In this document: piece after piece, positions 26,310-34,765 of the stretch | Numbering within the stretch: the stretch's first letter is position 1 | How the letters are laid out: every line of letters begins with the position of its first letter | Source: Sphingobacteriales bacterium | Lineage (GTDB): Bacteria > Bacteroidota > Bacteroidia > Chitinophagales > CAIOSU01 | Direction of reading: 5' to 3' | Assembly: GCA_027486795.1 (NCBI GenBank) | Contig: JAIXOI010000011.1 | Coordinates: forward strand, 1-64,000 | DNA length: 64,000 nucleotides | Made by a program: the position numbers and the translations under genes | Notes under the pieces: generated by a model | Databases searched by the model: none | Told to the model about the DNA's origin: nothing | The model's input: only the letters and a program-made list of their open reading frames with translations

Positions 26310-28168
26310 CGGCCCATATAAACCATGAGTACAGAAATGTCGGAAGGAGAAACGCCACTGATTCGGCTAGCTTGACCTAATGTAGTTGGGCGAACCTTCG
26401 AAAGTTTTTCGCGCGCTTCGTGCGACAAAGAGGTAATCTTCCTGAAGTCGAAACTGTCAATGATGCGCACACCCTCCAATTTACCCATTTTATCTACCAG
26501 CTGTTGCTCCTTTTCAATATAGCCCTCGTACTTCATTTTTATCTCCGCCTGTTCCACAAAATCATTATCGTACTGACCCAAATATTGATCTAGCTCGGGC
26601 AACTGGCGGCGCATAATTTGCATGTCAATTTGCGGGCGACTTAAAATTGCGTGTAGCTTAGTTCTATGTGAAATAGCAGTGGTGCCTTGCTCTTCGAGCA
26701 TTGAATTCACCAAATCAGGTGTTACGCTCTCATTTAAAAAGTACTTCTGTACTTCAGCGGCAACGCGTATCTTATCCTCTACCCTAGCCATTCTTTCATC
26801 GCTAGCAAGGCCAAGCTTGTGACCTAGTGGCGTCAATCGCAAATCGGCATTATCCTGGCGAAGCAGAATTCTAAATTCAGCCCTAGAGGTAAACATTCGG
26901 TATGGCTCGTCTGTACCTTTGGTAATCAAATCATCAACCAATACGCCAATATATCCTTCGGAGCGACTGATAATTATTGGCTCTTCTTCTTTAACTGCTA
27001 AATGCGCATTTATTCCTGCCATCAATCCTTGGCAAGCAGCCTCTTCATATCCAGTGGTGCCGTTTATCTGGCCGGCGAAGAATAGATTCTTTACCAACTT
27101 GGTCTCTAAGGTATGTGTTAATTGTGTTGGCGGAAAGTAATCATACTCAATAGCGTATCCAGGACGGAACATCTTGGCATTCTCAAAACCAGCAATTTTT
27201 CGCATCGCTTTATATTGCACATCTTCTGGTAAAGAGGTAGAAAAGCCGTTGATATACATCTCAACTGTATTCCAACCTTCAGGCTCTACAAATATTTGGT
27301 GACGGTCCTTATCTGCAAATCGATTTACCTTATCTTCTACCGATGGGCAGTATCGTGGGCCAAGACCTTTGATACGACCTGTAAACATTGGAGATTTATC
27401 AAAGCCTTCTTTTAATATCTCGTGCACCTCACTATTGGTATAAGTAATGTGGCAAGGGCGCTGTTTGGTTAGCCTCGGTGTATCTGTGTATGAAAATTTT
27501 TCAGGCAGTTCATCGCCTGGCTGTTCTTCCATTTTTGAATAGTCGAGCGTACGGCCATCAACCCTTGGCGGGGTTCCGGTTTTCATACGGCCCGTTTCAA
27601 AACCTAATTCAGCCAGTTGTTCGGTGATACCTGTGGCTGCCCTTTCTGCAGCTCGCCCACCGCCAAACTTTTTCTCCCCAATATGTATTAATCCGTTTAA
27701 AAAGGTTCCATTGGTAAGAACTACGGTCTTGCCCAGTATTTCGTGACCCATACCCGTTTGCACACCTACAACCCTACCGTCCTTAATGATGATACCATTA
27801 ACCATATCCTGCCAAAAGTCTAGGTTGGGCGTATGCTCTAAAGTATTGCGCCACTCGTTTGCAAACAACTGGCGGTCGCTTTGTGCCCGTGGGCTCCACA
27901 TAGCCGGGCCTTTTGATTTATTGAGCATACGAAACTGAATCATGGTGAGGTCGGTAATGATACCCGAGTATCCCCCCATGGCGTCAATCTCTCTAACAAT
28001 CTGCCCTTTGGCTACACCGCCCATTGCTGGGTTACAACTCATTTGGGCGATAGTTTGCATATTCATAGTAATCAGGATCACCCGCGAGCCCATATTGGCC
28101 GCTGCGGCTGCGGCCTCGCAGCCCGCGTGACCTGCACCTACTACTATTACGTCGTATTCTGGAAACAT
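26306..28168 (-). CDS. mnmG: tRNA uridine-5-carboxymethylaminomethyl synthesis protein MnmG (GidA)
   Basis: 620 residues, the normal length. MnmG with MnmE builds the 5-carboxymethylaminomethyl group on U34 of tRNAs, using FAD. The FAD-binding VVGAGHAGCEAA at 9-20 and the family blocks MSCNPAMGGVAKGQ, GTFLNGLIHIG, GRMKTGTPPR, FAGQINGTTGYEEAA and the C-terminal GEAS-type LGQASRISGVSPSDISVL are present. It follows ybeY in the same direction after a 104-base gap that holds a parS-like site. mnmG is a classic origin-proximal gene. Confidence 0.96.
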   Translation of the reverse strand: MFPEYDVIVVGAGHAGCEAAAAAANMGSRVILITMNMQTIAQMSCNPAMGGVAKGQIVREIDAMGGYSGIITDLTMIQFRMLNKSKGPAMWSPRAQSDRQLFANEWRNTLEHTPNLDFWQDMVNGIIIKDGRVVGVQTGMGHEILGKTVVLTNGTFLNGLIHIGEKKFGGGRAAERAATGITEQLAELGFETGRMKTGTPPRVDGRTLDYSKMEEQPGDELPEKFSYTDTPRLTKQRPCHITYTNSEVHEILKEGFDKSPMFTGRIKGLGPRYCPSVEDKVNRFADKDRHQIFVEPEGWNTVEMYINGFSTSLPEDVQYKAMRKIAGFENAKMFRPGYAIEYDYFPPTQLTHTLETKLVKNLFFAGQINGTTGYEEAACQGLMAGINAHLAVKEEEPIIISRSEGYIGVLVDDLITKGTDEPYRMFTSRAEFRILLRQDNADLRLTPLGHKLGLASDERMARVEDKIRVAAEVQKYFLNESVTPDLVNSMLEEQGTTAISHRTKLHAILSRPQIDMQIMRRQLPELDQYLGQYDNDFVEQAEIKMKYEGYIEKEQQLVDKMGKLEGVRIIDSFDFRKITSLSHEAREKLSKVRPTTLGQASRISGVSPSDISVLMVYMGR

Positions 28169-28216
28169 CTTTCTATTATTATACTATTCCAATTCAAACA
28201 CCCCTTAACGGGCAAA

Positions 28217-28232
28217 TGTTCCACGTGGAACA
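28217..28232. promoter_or_regulatory. parS: parS-like ParB-binding site 1
   Basis: TGTTCCACGTGGAACA is a perfect 16-bp palindrome that matches the ParB-site consensus TGTTnCACGTGnAACA. It lies in the mnmG-ybeY gap, 49 bases before the mnmG start. The second copy is 59 bp away. Confidence 0.85.
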
Positions 28233-28272
28233 TTTCAAGTAAACTTTGCCTTAAAATCACTTTTACTCCATG

Positions 28273-28713
28273 TTATGTTCCACGTGGAACAACGAAGCTT
28301 TCGAATAGCATAAGTGCTTGATTTTCAGCATGTCGCATGGCTTCTTGGTCGCCCTTTTTCTTATCCTTAAGGCCCAATAGATGCATTATACCGTGTATCA
28401 TTACCCTACGCAGCTCTATATCGAAATCTACAGCCTCTTTAATGGCATTTTCTTTCACCCTATCAACGCTAACAAATAAATCGCCGCATACAATATCGCC
28501 CTCGGTATAATCAAACGTGATGATATCTGTATAGTAATCGTGCTGCAGATGTTCTTGGTTCATCTGCAACAAATACTCATCGCTGCAAAACACATAGGCC
28601 ACATCGCCGAGTTTTTTGTTCTTTGATTCTACGACAGACTTTACCCAAGCCTTCAAAGCTCGAGAATTAGCTAATCGAAACGATATAGATTCTTTGTGGA
28701 ATGAAACAGGCAC
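28273..28713 (-). CDS. ybeY: Endoribonuclease YbeY (rRNA maturation factor)
   Basis: 146 residues. YbeY is a metal-dependent RNase needed for 16S rRNA 3'-end maturation and ribosome quality control. The motif HGIMHLLGLKD (about 110-120) gives two zinc histidines; the third His of the HGxxHLxGxDH form is replaced in the KDKKKGDQEAM segment, which I believe is usual for Bacteroidota. The last codons, encoding VPRGT plus stop, overlap a parS-like palindrome, so the C-terminus is constrained by DNA function. It is separated by 10 bases from the upstream ATPase gene, so an operon is likely. Confidence 0.93.
   Translation of the reverse strand: MPVSFHKESISFRLANSRALKAWVKSVVESKNKKLGDVAYVFCSDEYLLQMNQEHLQHDYYTDIITFDYTEGDIVCGDLFVSVDRVKENAIKEAVDFDIELRRVMIHGIMHLLGLKDKKKGDQEAMRHAENQALMLFESFVVPRGT
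28276..28291. promoter_or_regulatory. parS: parS-like ParB-binding site 2, inside the 3' end of ybeY
   Basis: A second perfect TGTTCCACGTGGAACA starts 59 bp after the first. It is read on the minus strand as the last codons of ybeY (GTT CCA CGT GGA ACA, then the stop TAA). I found no further copy in the window. Confidence 0.85.
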
Positions 28714-28723
28714 GATTGGCCGT

Positions 28724-29128
28724 TTATAATTTAAACTGTAGCTCTACTGACGAGCCGTTGTTAGAGAACACCAACAAGTCGCTTAACTGACTCATCAAGA
28801 ACACACCTCTACCCGTAAGCTTCTCCAAGTTTTCAGGATCGGTTGGATCAGGAAGGTTATTGTAATCAAAACCAGCCCCAGAATCGCTTACCGTAAATAT
28901 AAGCTTGTTACCATCGCGGCGGCAAGTTATAACGGCATCTTTACCAGGGTCGCATTCGTTACCATGTATAATGGCATTGTTTACTGCCTCGGTAAGAGAA
29001 ATTATGATATTACCGTAAACGTCGTCTCCTACGTTTTCCGCCTCCTTCACCTGGTCGATGAAAGTTTCCAACAGGACAATATTGTCCGGAGTCGACGCAA
29101 TCTTTAATTGATAATCCTTTTTCACCAT
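28724..29128 (-). CDS. Anti-sigma-type (RsbW-like) histidine-kinase-fold ATPase
   Basis: 134 residues, a lone HATPase_c domain. Visible are the N-box ISLTEAVNNAIIHGNE (about 46-61), the G1 box SDSGAGFDYNNLP (about 90-102), and GRGVFLMSQLSD. The small size and the EAVNNAI...G pattern fit the serine-protein-kinase/anti-sigma group (RsbW/SpoIIAB). A target sigma factor or antagonist is not adjacent. ATG at 29128 follows a perfect -7 box by 12 bases. It is probably cotranscribed with ybeY. Confidence 0.87.
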   Translation of the reverse strand: MVKKDYQLKIASTPDNIVLLETFIDQVKEAENVGDDVYGNIIISLTEAVNNAIIHGNECDPGKDAVITCRRDGNKLIFTVSDSGAGFDYNNLPDPTDPENLEKLTGRGVFLMSQLSDLLVFSNNGSSVELQFKL

Positions 29129-29140
29129 GTTTGAAGCTGT

Positions 29141-29148
29141 CAAAGATA
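29141..29148 (-). promoter_or_regulatory. -7 box for the ATPase-ybeY-mnmG transcript
   Basis: On the minus strand TATCTTTG is an exact TAnnTTTG match, 12 bases before the ATG at 29128. It lies in the 37-base gap after the DUF4175 gene. Confidence 0.6.
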
Positions 29149-29165
29149 TATAAAATTCCCAACCA

Positions 29166-32100
29166 CTAATTAATATTCTTGAAATAACTTTCCACCAAAT
29201 TTTTATAATAGGGCTTTAAAGAAGGTGGAAGTGTTTTATACAGTTGTATTTCTGCTTCTCTTCTCTTTAAATATTCCTCCAACGATGGTGGCATTTTTTG
29301 CTGTTGGTTGTTTGCCGTTTCCGACTCTCGCTTATTGTCCGTTTCTCTTTGGCGCATCGCATCTTCGGCTTCCAACAACTTAGTCATTATTTCTTGCTGA
29401 CGTAAAAGCATTTCATTGGTAAGCTGTTTGTTTACCAACTCAGTTTCTGTTTTATTCATTTCATCCAACAATTTCTTAAGCTCGCCATTGCTCCCCGCCT
29501 TATCACCTTGTGCATCCATCATCTGTTGCAATGCATCGCGTATCATTTTCTGTTGCGCAGCTGCTTTGGCCATTTCCTTGCTCATATTGCCACCACCTTG
29601 TCCTGGTTTATCTCCAGGTTTTTGGCCAGGCTTCATTCCTGGCTTGTCTCCCATCTCCTTCATCAGTTTATCCAACTGATCATTGAGTTGCTTTTGCATT
29701 TGACTCATGCCCATGCCTGGCTTCTTATTGTTGCCTGGTTTTTTGCAATTAGCTTCGCCTGGCATTTGTTGCGACATCTGTTGCTGCAACTGGTCCATAA
29801 CTTCTCCAAACATCAGGGCAAGGTTATTGAAACCAGTCATTACATACTGTTGGTTCGTGCCTGCATTGTACTTATCACGTTGCTCCAACCGGTCAATACC
29901 GTTACTCATGTTTTTGTTAATAGTGCGAATTTCATCGGTAACGTATGCCTCAATTTGGGCTATTCGCTTAGCCAAAACATATAAACTATCTTCCACCATT
30001 TCGGCATCGTCTTTAAGCTTCTTCTGCTTCTGAACTAGCGAAACATAAAGTGGATCGTTGATGTTGGTCTTTTTCAAACTTGCCATTAACTCTTCTTGGT
30101 CGAAAGAAAGCTTTAAAAGATTATCGAGCAACTGGCGTAGTGCCTGCATATCCATTTCATCTTGCTCTTGCTGGCTCTGTTGTTGCATTTGGGCCAAGCT
30201 TTCCGACATTTTCTTCATTTTGTCAGCAGCATTTTTTTGGTTTTGGCTCGCCTTCTTGTTTTTACCATCGCCTATGTTGCCCTTAGCATCGTCCATTTCC
30301 TTTTCGGTATCGCTCATTTCCTCATCCAACTTATCAAGCGGCATATCTTCGCCGGACTCCTCATTCAACTTATCAAGGTCATCCATTTGCTCCTTGATTT
30401 TATCAAACTCCTTATTCAGTTCTTCTTGTTTTTGGGCCAGCTCCTCTTTCTTTATACCATCTGCATTCTCGGTTTGCTTACTTAACTCTTCCTGTTTTTG
30501 GGCTAGCTTCTCTAAATCTTTTACCGTTTCATCCAATTTTTGCTCTAACTCCAACTGCTTAAACAGCGATAGCATACGGTCTAATTCCTTCTCAAGCTGC
30601 TCATCCGTCATTTCGAACTTTTCCATCTCCTTCATCATGTCCTGCTTACTAAGATCTTCCATCATCTTATCAAGCTTATTAAACAACTCTTTCAGTTCAT
30701 CATTCAACACTTCGTTAAACAACTTTTCTAGCTGCTGCTGCTTTTGAACTACTTCGGGGCTAAAATCTTTGTAATCTTCCTGTCTATCTTGATTTTTACT
30801 AAACTCTTCTTTAATCTTATCCAAATTTTGTTGAAGCTGGTTTTGCTTCTGCATCATATCCTCAATCGACTTCTTATCCTCCCAATTAAGATTCTTCTTA
30901 TCAATCATTTTCTCTTGAAGGTTGCGAATGTCTTGTTGCAACTCTTTAGCATCCTTCATAGATGATTCCATCTGGTCTTTTAAACTTTCGTTACTTTGCG
31001 CGGTAAGCTCATCCAGTTGGTCGATGGTAGGCATTTTAAGTTTTAAAAAAGGAGTTCGACCACTTTTACTACCGTTGATGGCATCATTGTCCCAAACCTC
31101 GAAGTAATAGGTAACCTCATCCCCTGGCTGCAACCCAAGCTTTTTAAGGTCCCAATAATGGTTAAAAGGACTAACGGTAGCAGCTTTATTAAATGCAAGC
31201 GGCATACTCTCCCACTTATCGCTGTTCTGCCCTTTACCTTCTACTTTATACTTCAAGCTCAGAGAGCGCAACCCATAGTCATCTGATACATCGCCAGTAA
31301 AGTAGCGGTATTGATTATTATCAACGCTATCTTCAAATTCGGTTACCGCTATAACTGGATATTGATCGGGAGTAACATTAATGATGTAAGTGATTGAATC
31401 GGCATTTGGCAAGTTTTCGCCACTTACCCTCATCGTGTATGGTGTGCTTGCACTTACTACTTTAGTAAATACAAAATGGTCCTTTTGCCTATTGCCACCT
31501 AACAACATAGTGTCGCCTAAATACATAGCGATATCACTTGCCGATTTTCCATTAAAGTCCCATATAACCTTGGTGCCTTCGGGTACGATTATGTCTCCGG
31601 TATTACTTAATACTTCGTCTTTACGGCCTATGTAGCTAGGATAATCGAGGGCAATATTGAAACCCACTATCATTGGCTTTGGGGTAACTTCTAGCTCATA
31701 GTCCTTCGAATCGAAACCAGCGGCACTAAAATTAAATTCCAAGTTTTTCTGCAGATTGAAGAATTTGTAAGTATAGTCGCCACTTTTATCCTTTTGCATC
31801 TTGTAAGTGTAACCACCTTGGTTAATGCTAACCTCGTTGGGCAACGCCTCACCTACCACCTTCAAGCGTAGCTCAAAATCACTGTATTGTAGGGCGTAGA
31901 GTTTTTCATTAGCCACAATGAACTTAAAAGGAGCCGGCTTTTCAAAGCTTTGTCCATTGTAAACTAAACGAGTAGAGCCTTCGGTTATAATTCGGGGAGC
32001 CCCTACAAGAATAACTATCAAGGCTACCAATGGAACCGCTAAATACTTTAAGTACTTACGGTTGTTACCTAAATCAATCGCCGATACGAAAGGTATTGGC

Positions 32101-32519
32101 TTAAGGTTCTCTATTTTCTGGCTGATACTTGCATTGATCAAACTTGCATCTGATATACCTTCTGACTGTTTTTTGAGCTGCAATATGTTAAGCAGTCTGT
32201 CCTCTACATTTACAAAATGGGTACCTATAATTTTGGCCGCCTGCTCATGACTGATTACCTTACCCAATCTTGCATATTGCATTGTAGGTAAGATTACCCA
32301 CCGATAAGCTACAAAACCCGAAAAACCTAAGTAACCAAAAAACAAAAATTTTCGGCCAATACTAGGCAGAAACAAATAAAACTCAACAAACGAAACTGCC
32401 AGAAATAGCGCTAGCAAGAGGGCCGATGTGTAAATCAATCCTCGTAGCAGTTGATTGAGGTAATACTTCCGTATAAACTCATCTAACCGTAATATCAGCA
32501 ATTCATAATTGTTCATCAT
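29166..32519 (-). CDS. DUF4175-family giant membrane/coiled-coil protein
   Basis: 1117 residues. Two N-terminal membrane helices (about 25-48 and 55-75) and a third near 155-172 are followed by a long beta-rich periplasmic region (about 190-500), then an extended coiled coil rich in Gln, Lys, Glu and Met (about 510-1010, for example QMDDLDKLNEESGEDMPLDK), and a GQKPGDKPGQGGGN-type Pro/Gly linker at about 1000. The C-terminal SLEEYLKRREAEIQLYKTLPPSLKPYY fits the family. DUF4175 proteins are widespread in Bacteroidota and uncharacterised. Start at the first of two adjacent ATG codons. Confidence 0.85.
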   Translation of the reverse strand: MMNNYELLILRLDEFIRKYYLNQLLRGLIYTSALLLALFLAVSFVEFYLFLPSIGRKFLFFGYLGFSGFVAYRWVILPTMQYARLGKVISHEQAAKIIGTHFVNVEDRLLNILQLKKQSEGISDASLINASISQKIENLKPIPFVSAIDLGNNRKYLKYLAVPLVALIVILVGAPRIITEGSTRLVYNGQSFEKPAPFKFIVANEKLYALQYSDFELRLKVVGEALPNEVSINQGGYTYKMQKDKSGDYTYKFFNLQKNLEFNFSAAGFDSKDYELEVTPKPMIVGFNIALDYPSYIGRKDEVLSNTGDIIVPEGTKVIWDFNGKSASDIAMYLGDTMLLGGNRQKDHFVFTKVVSASTPYTMRVSGENLPNADSITYIINVTPDQYPVIAVTEFEDSVDNNQYRYFTGDVSDDYGLRSLSLKYKVEGKGQNSDKWESMPLAFNKAATVSPFNHYWDLKKLGLQPGDEVTYYFEVWDNDAINGSKSGRTPFLKLKMPTIDQLDELTAQSNESLKDQMESSMKDAKELQQDIRNLQEKMIDKKNLNWEDKKSIEDMMQKQNQLQQNLDKIKEEFSKNQDRQEDYKDFSPEVVQKQQQLEKLFNEVLNDELKELFNKLDKMMEDLSKQDMMKEMEKFEMTDEQLEKELDRMLSLFKQLELEQKLDETVKDLEKLAQKQEELSKQTENADGIKKEELAQKQEELNKEFDKIKEQMDDLDKLNEESGEDMPLDKLDEEMSDTEKEMDDAKGNIGDGKNKKASQNQKNAADKMKKMSESLAQMQQQSQQEQDEMDMQALRQLLDNLLKLSFDQEELMASLKKTNINDPLYVSLVQKQKKLKDDAEMVEDSLYVLAKRIAQIEAYVTDEIRTINKNMSNGIDRLEQRDKYNAGTNQQYVMTGFNNLALMFGEVMDQLQQQMSQQMPGEANCKKPGNNKKPGMGMSQMQKQLNDQLDKLMKEMGDKPGMKPGQKPGDKPGQGGGNMSKEMAKAAAQQKMIRDALQQMMDAQGDKAGSNGELKKLLDEMNKTETELVNKQLTNEMLLRQQEIMTKLLEAEDAMRQRETDNKRESETANNQQQKMPPSLEEYLKRREAEIQLYKTLPPSLKPYYKNLVESYFKNIN

Positions 32520-32768
32520 TAATATCCGCTTATCGGTTACCTTTTATTGGTTTACTCGCTTTACAAAGCATAAACTATTTATAGTATCCTCTCATTTAAT
32601 CCTAAATTCATTATACCCTGCTACTACAACAACGCAAACAGCACTACGTTTATTGGCACTAACAGTTTGACGCAATCTTGGCATTAACGGTTGTAAATTA
32701 CTTTGCTGTTATCACTATTTAACAATTCGGCAACCAAACAAATTCAATCTAACGGCAAACCTGCCTGA

Positions 32769-34511
32769 TTATTTACCTTCTGCAGGTACGAAGTATACAT
32801 CCCTTAAGTTGCGATATTCCATACTGTTCTGCGGGAAATTTCTAACCTTAGGCTGCAACAAACGATAGTCTTTGTAATAGTAAATAGGAATAATGGCTGC
32901 ATCATCCATCATTATTTGGTCGGCCTTAAGGTAGAGTAGTTCTCTTTGATCGGCATCAACCGTTACCAAAGCCTCTTCAAAGACCTTATCAAACTCAGCA
33001 CTAGTATACCTCACCGAATTAAGGTACGAGCGCTCCTCCATAGTAGCAGGTATGTGCTTGCTGTAAAATAAGTTTAAAAAGTTCTCAGCATCTGGGTAAT
33101 CGGCAACCCAACCTGCCCGCCAAAACTGCGTTTTTCCGGTTTCAACCAACTCCAAGTGCTGCGCAAACGGAATGATGTTAATCTCCACTTCAATACCCAA
33201 GTTTTCCTTAAGCATTTTTTGAATAGCCTCGGCTACTTGTTCATTATGGCCTCCGCCACTATTAATTTGCAGTGTAAGTTTAGGTAAACCCTTACCTTCC
33301 GGGTATCCAGCTTTTACTAAATGTTCACGGGCTTTGGCCGGATCATACTCGTATCCTTTTATAACTTTATAATCATAGTTTGGCACTCCTGGAGGCACTA
33401 CACCATGGTTTGCCGCCAGCCCTGAGCCTTTCAAAGTATATTGTACGATACTTTCCTTATCTATAGCATAATTAAATGCCGTTCGTAAATCTTTATTATT
33501 AAACAATTCACCTTTATGCTGGAAGCCATAATACTGTAACGCTAAACTAGGGCTCACCTGCAATTGATATTTCTGATAGGCTGGCTGCAACTTATCCTCA
33601 AGCGTCACAATATCTGATGTTAGTTCTAATGGTAGCTTATAAAGTAAATCAAGTTTACCATTGTCAAACTCCAACAATTCTGTCTTACGATCTTTGATAA
33701 AGGTAACTTTAATGCCACTTAGATATGGCAATTGATTACCATCCGCATCTTTGCCCCAGTATTGTGGGTTTTTCTCCAATATCAAATAGTTACCTTCATT
33801 CATATCCTTTAAAACAAAAGGACCGGTACCAACTGTTTTAACACGCATTTCTTGCCCATACTTTTCATATGCCTCTTTAGGAAACACAGCCGTAAACGGC
33901 AGCGCCAACATGTTCAAAAAACCAGAGAAAGTTCTATTCAACTCAATTTTGAGGGTGTAATCATCAATAACCTGAACCCCAGTAACCCCTTCAGGTAGTG
34001 GCTGGCCACTCTGAGTTGAAAGGTAATACTCTTCGCAACCCTTAACCCTACCTTGAAACACCCAATAACCTTGGTTATCGGCATTAGCCTCGCAAAGTTT
34101 TGTAAAACAATATTTAAAATCGTTGGCAGTAACCTCACGGCCCTTTCCACCTTCAAATACTTCACTGTCATGAAATTTTACCCCTTTGCGCAAACGAAAA
34201 GTGAAAGAAGTAAAAGTGCTATCAACCTCCCAGCTCTCGGCAAGCCGTGGCACGATTGTTAAATCGGTTTGATCAAAACCCACTAAACCTTCATACACTT
34301 GGTTGGTAATACGGTGGCTGGTTACTTCCGTAACATTTAGTGGATATAGGCTTCTAAAATTTTCAACTTCGTTCATCCTAAAAATACCACCAAAATATTT
34401 GCCATTCTTTCCGGCCGTTAGGGTTTCTGCCTCTTTATTGCTACTCCTTCCTCCACACGAGGTAAAAGCCAAAACTGCCATTACAAATGAGCCGAGTATT
34501 ATGTTTTTCAT
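32769..34511 (-). CDS. Peptide/nickel-type ABC transporter substrate-binding lipoprotein (family 5)
   Basis: 580 residues. The signal sequence ends at a lipoprotein Cys (AFTSCGG, Cys19). The family-5 solute-binding signature is spread over the whole length: SHRITNQVYEGLVGFD near the start, ESWEVDSTFTSFTFRLRKGVKFHD, VVPPGVPNY, and AREHLVKAGYPEGKGLPKLTL. It binds oligopeptides or related ligands and hands them to an ABC permease, but no permease or ATPase gene is adjacent, so the transporter is encoded elsewhere. The 249-base gap before it holds nothing I can name. Confidence 0.92.
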   Translation of the reverse strand: MKNIILGSFVMAVLAFTSCGGRSSNKEAETLTAGKNGKYFGGIFRMNEVENFRSLYPLNVTEVTSHRITNQVYEGLVGFDQTDLTIVPRLAESWEVDSTFTSFTFRLRKGVKFHDSEVFEGGKGREVTANDFKYCFTKLCEANADNQGYWVFQGRVKGCEEYYLSTQSGQPLPEGVTGVQVIDDYTLKIELNRTFSGFLNMLALPFTAVFPKEAYEKYGQEMRVKTVGTGPFVLKDMNEGNYLILEKNPQYWGKDADGNQLPYLSGIKVTFIKDRKTELLEFDNGKLDLLYKLPLELTSDIVTLEDKLQPAYQKYQLQVSPSLALQYYGFQHKGELFNNKDLRTAFNYAIDKESIVQYTLKGSGLAANHGVVPPGVPNYDYKVIKGYEYDPAKAREHLVKAGYPEGKGLPKLTLQINSGGGHNEQVAEAIQKMLKENLGIEVEINIIPFAQHLELVETGKTQFWRAGWVADYPDAENFLNLFYSKHIPATMEERSYLNSVRYTSAEFDKVFEEALVTVDADQRELLYLKADQIMMDDAAIIPIYYYKDYRLLQPKVRNFPQNSMEYRNLRDVYFVPAEGK

Positions 34512-34765
34512 GTTAAAGCTTTGATAACCTAGTAAAGTTAATAGAATTTAGAGAACCTTCAGAAATTAAACCCTTGCTCCAAACTATTTGCTAAACATTA
34601 ATTAATCAAGCAACCTGTTTGGGTACCATAAACATCAGTGTAACGAAATGATGAATATCTTGGTATTTTAGCTTTATAATGCTAGTCATTCCTTCAATTT
34701 GCATAATTTTATCTTTCTCAGAGTATCCACCTCTTTTAATGGAATAATGAATACAACCTAATTGA

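Noticed and set aside
28273-28713. Possible inactive YbeY because the third zinc His is missing
   Set aside because: The KDK form after HLLG is, as far as I recall, normal for Bacteroidota YbeY; the rest of the motif is intact, so I keep it as functional.
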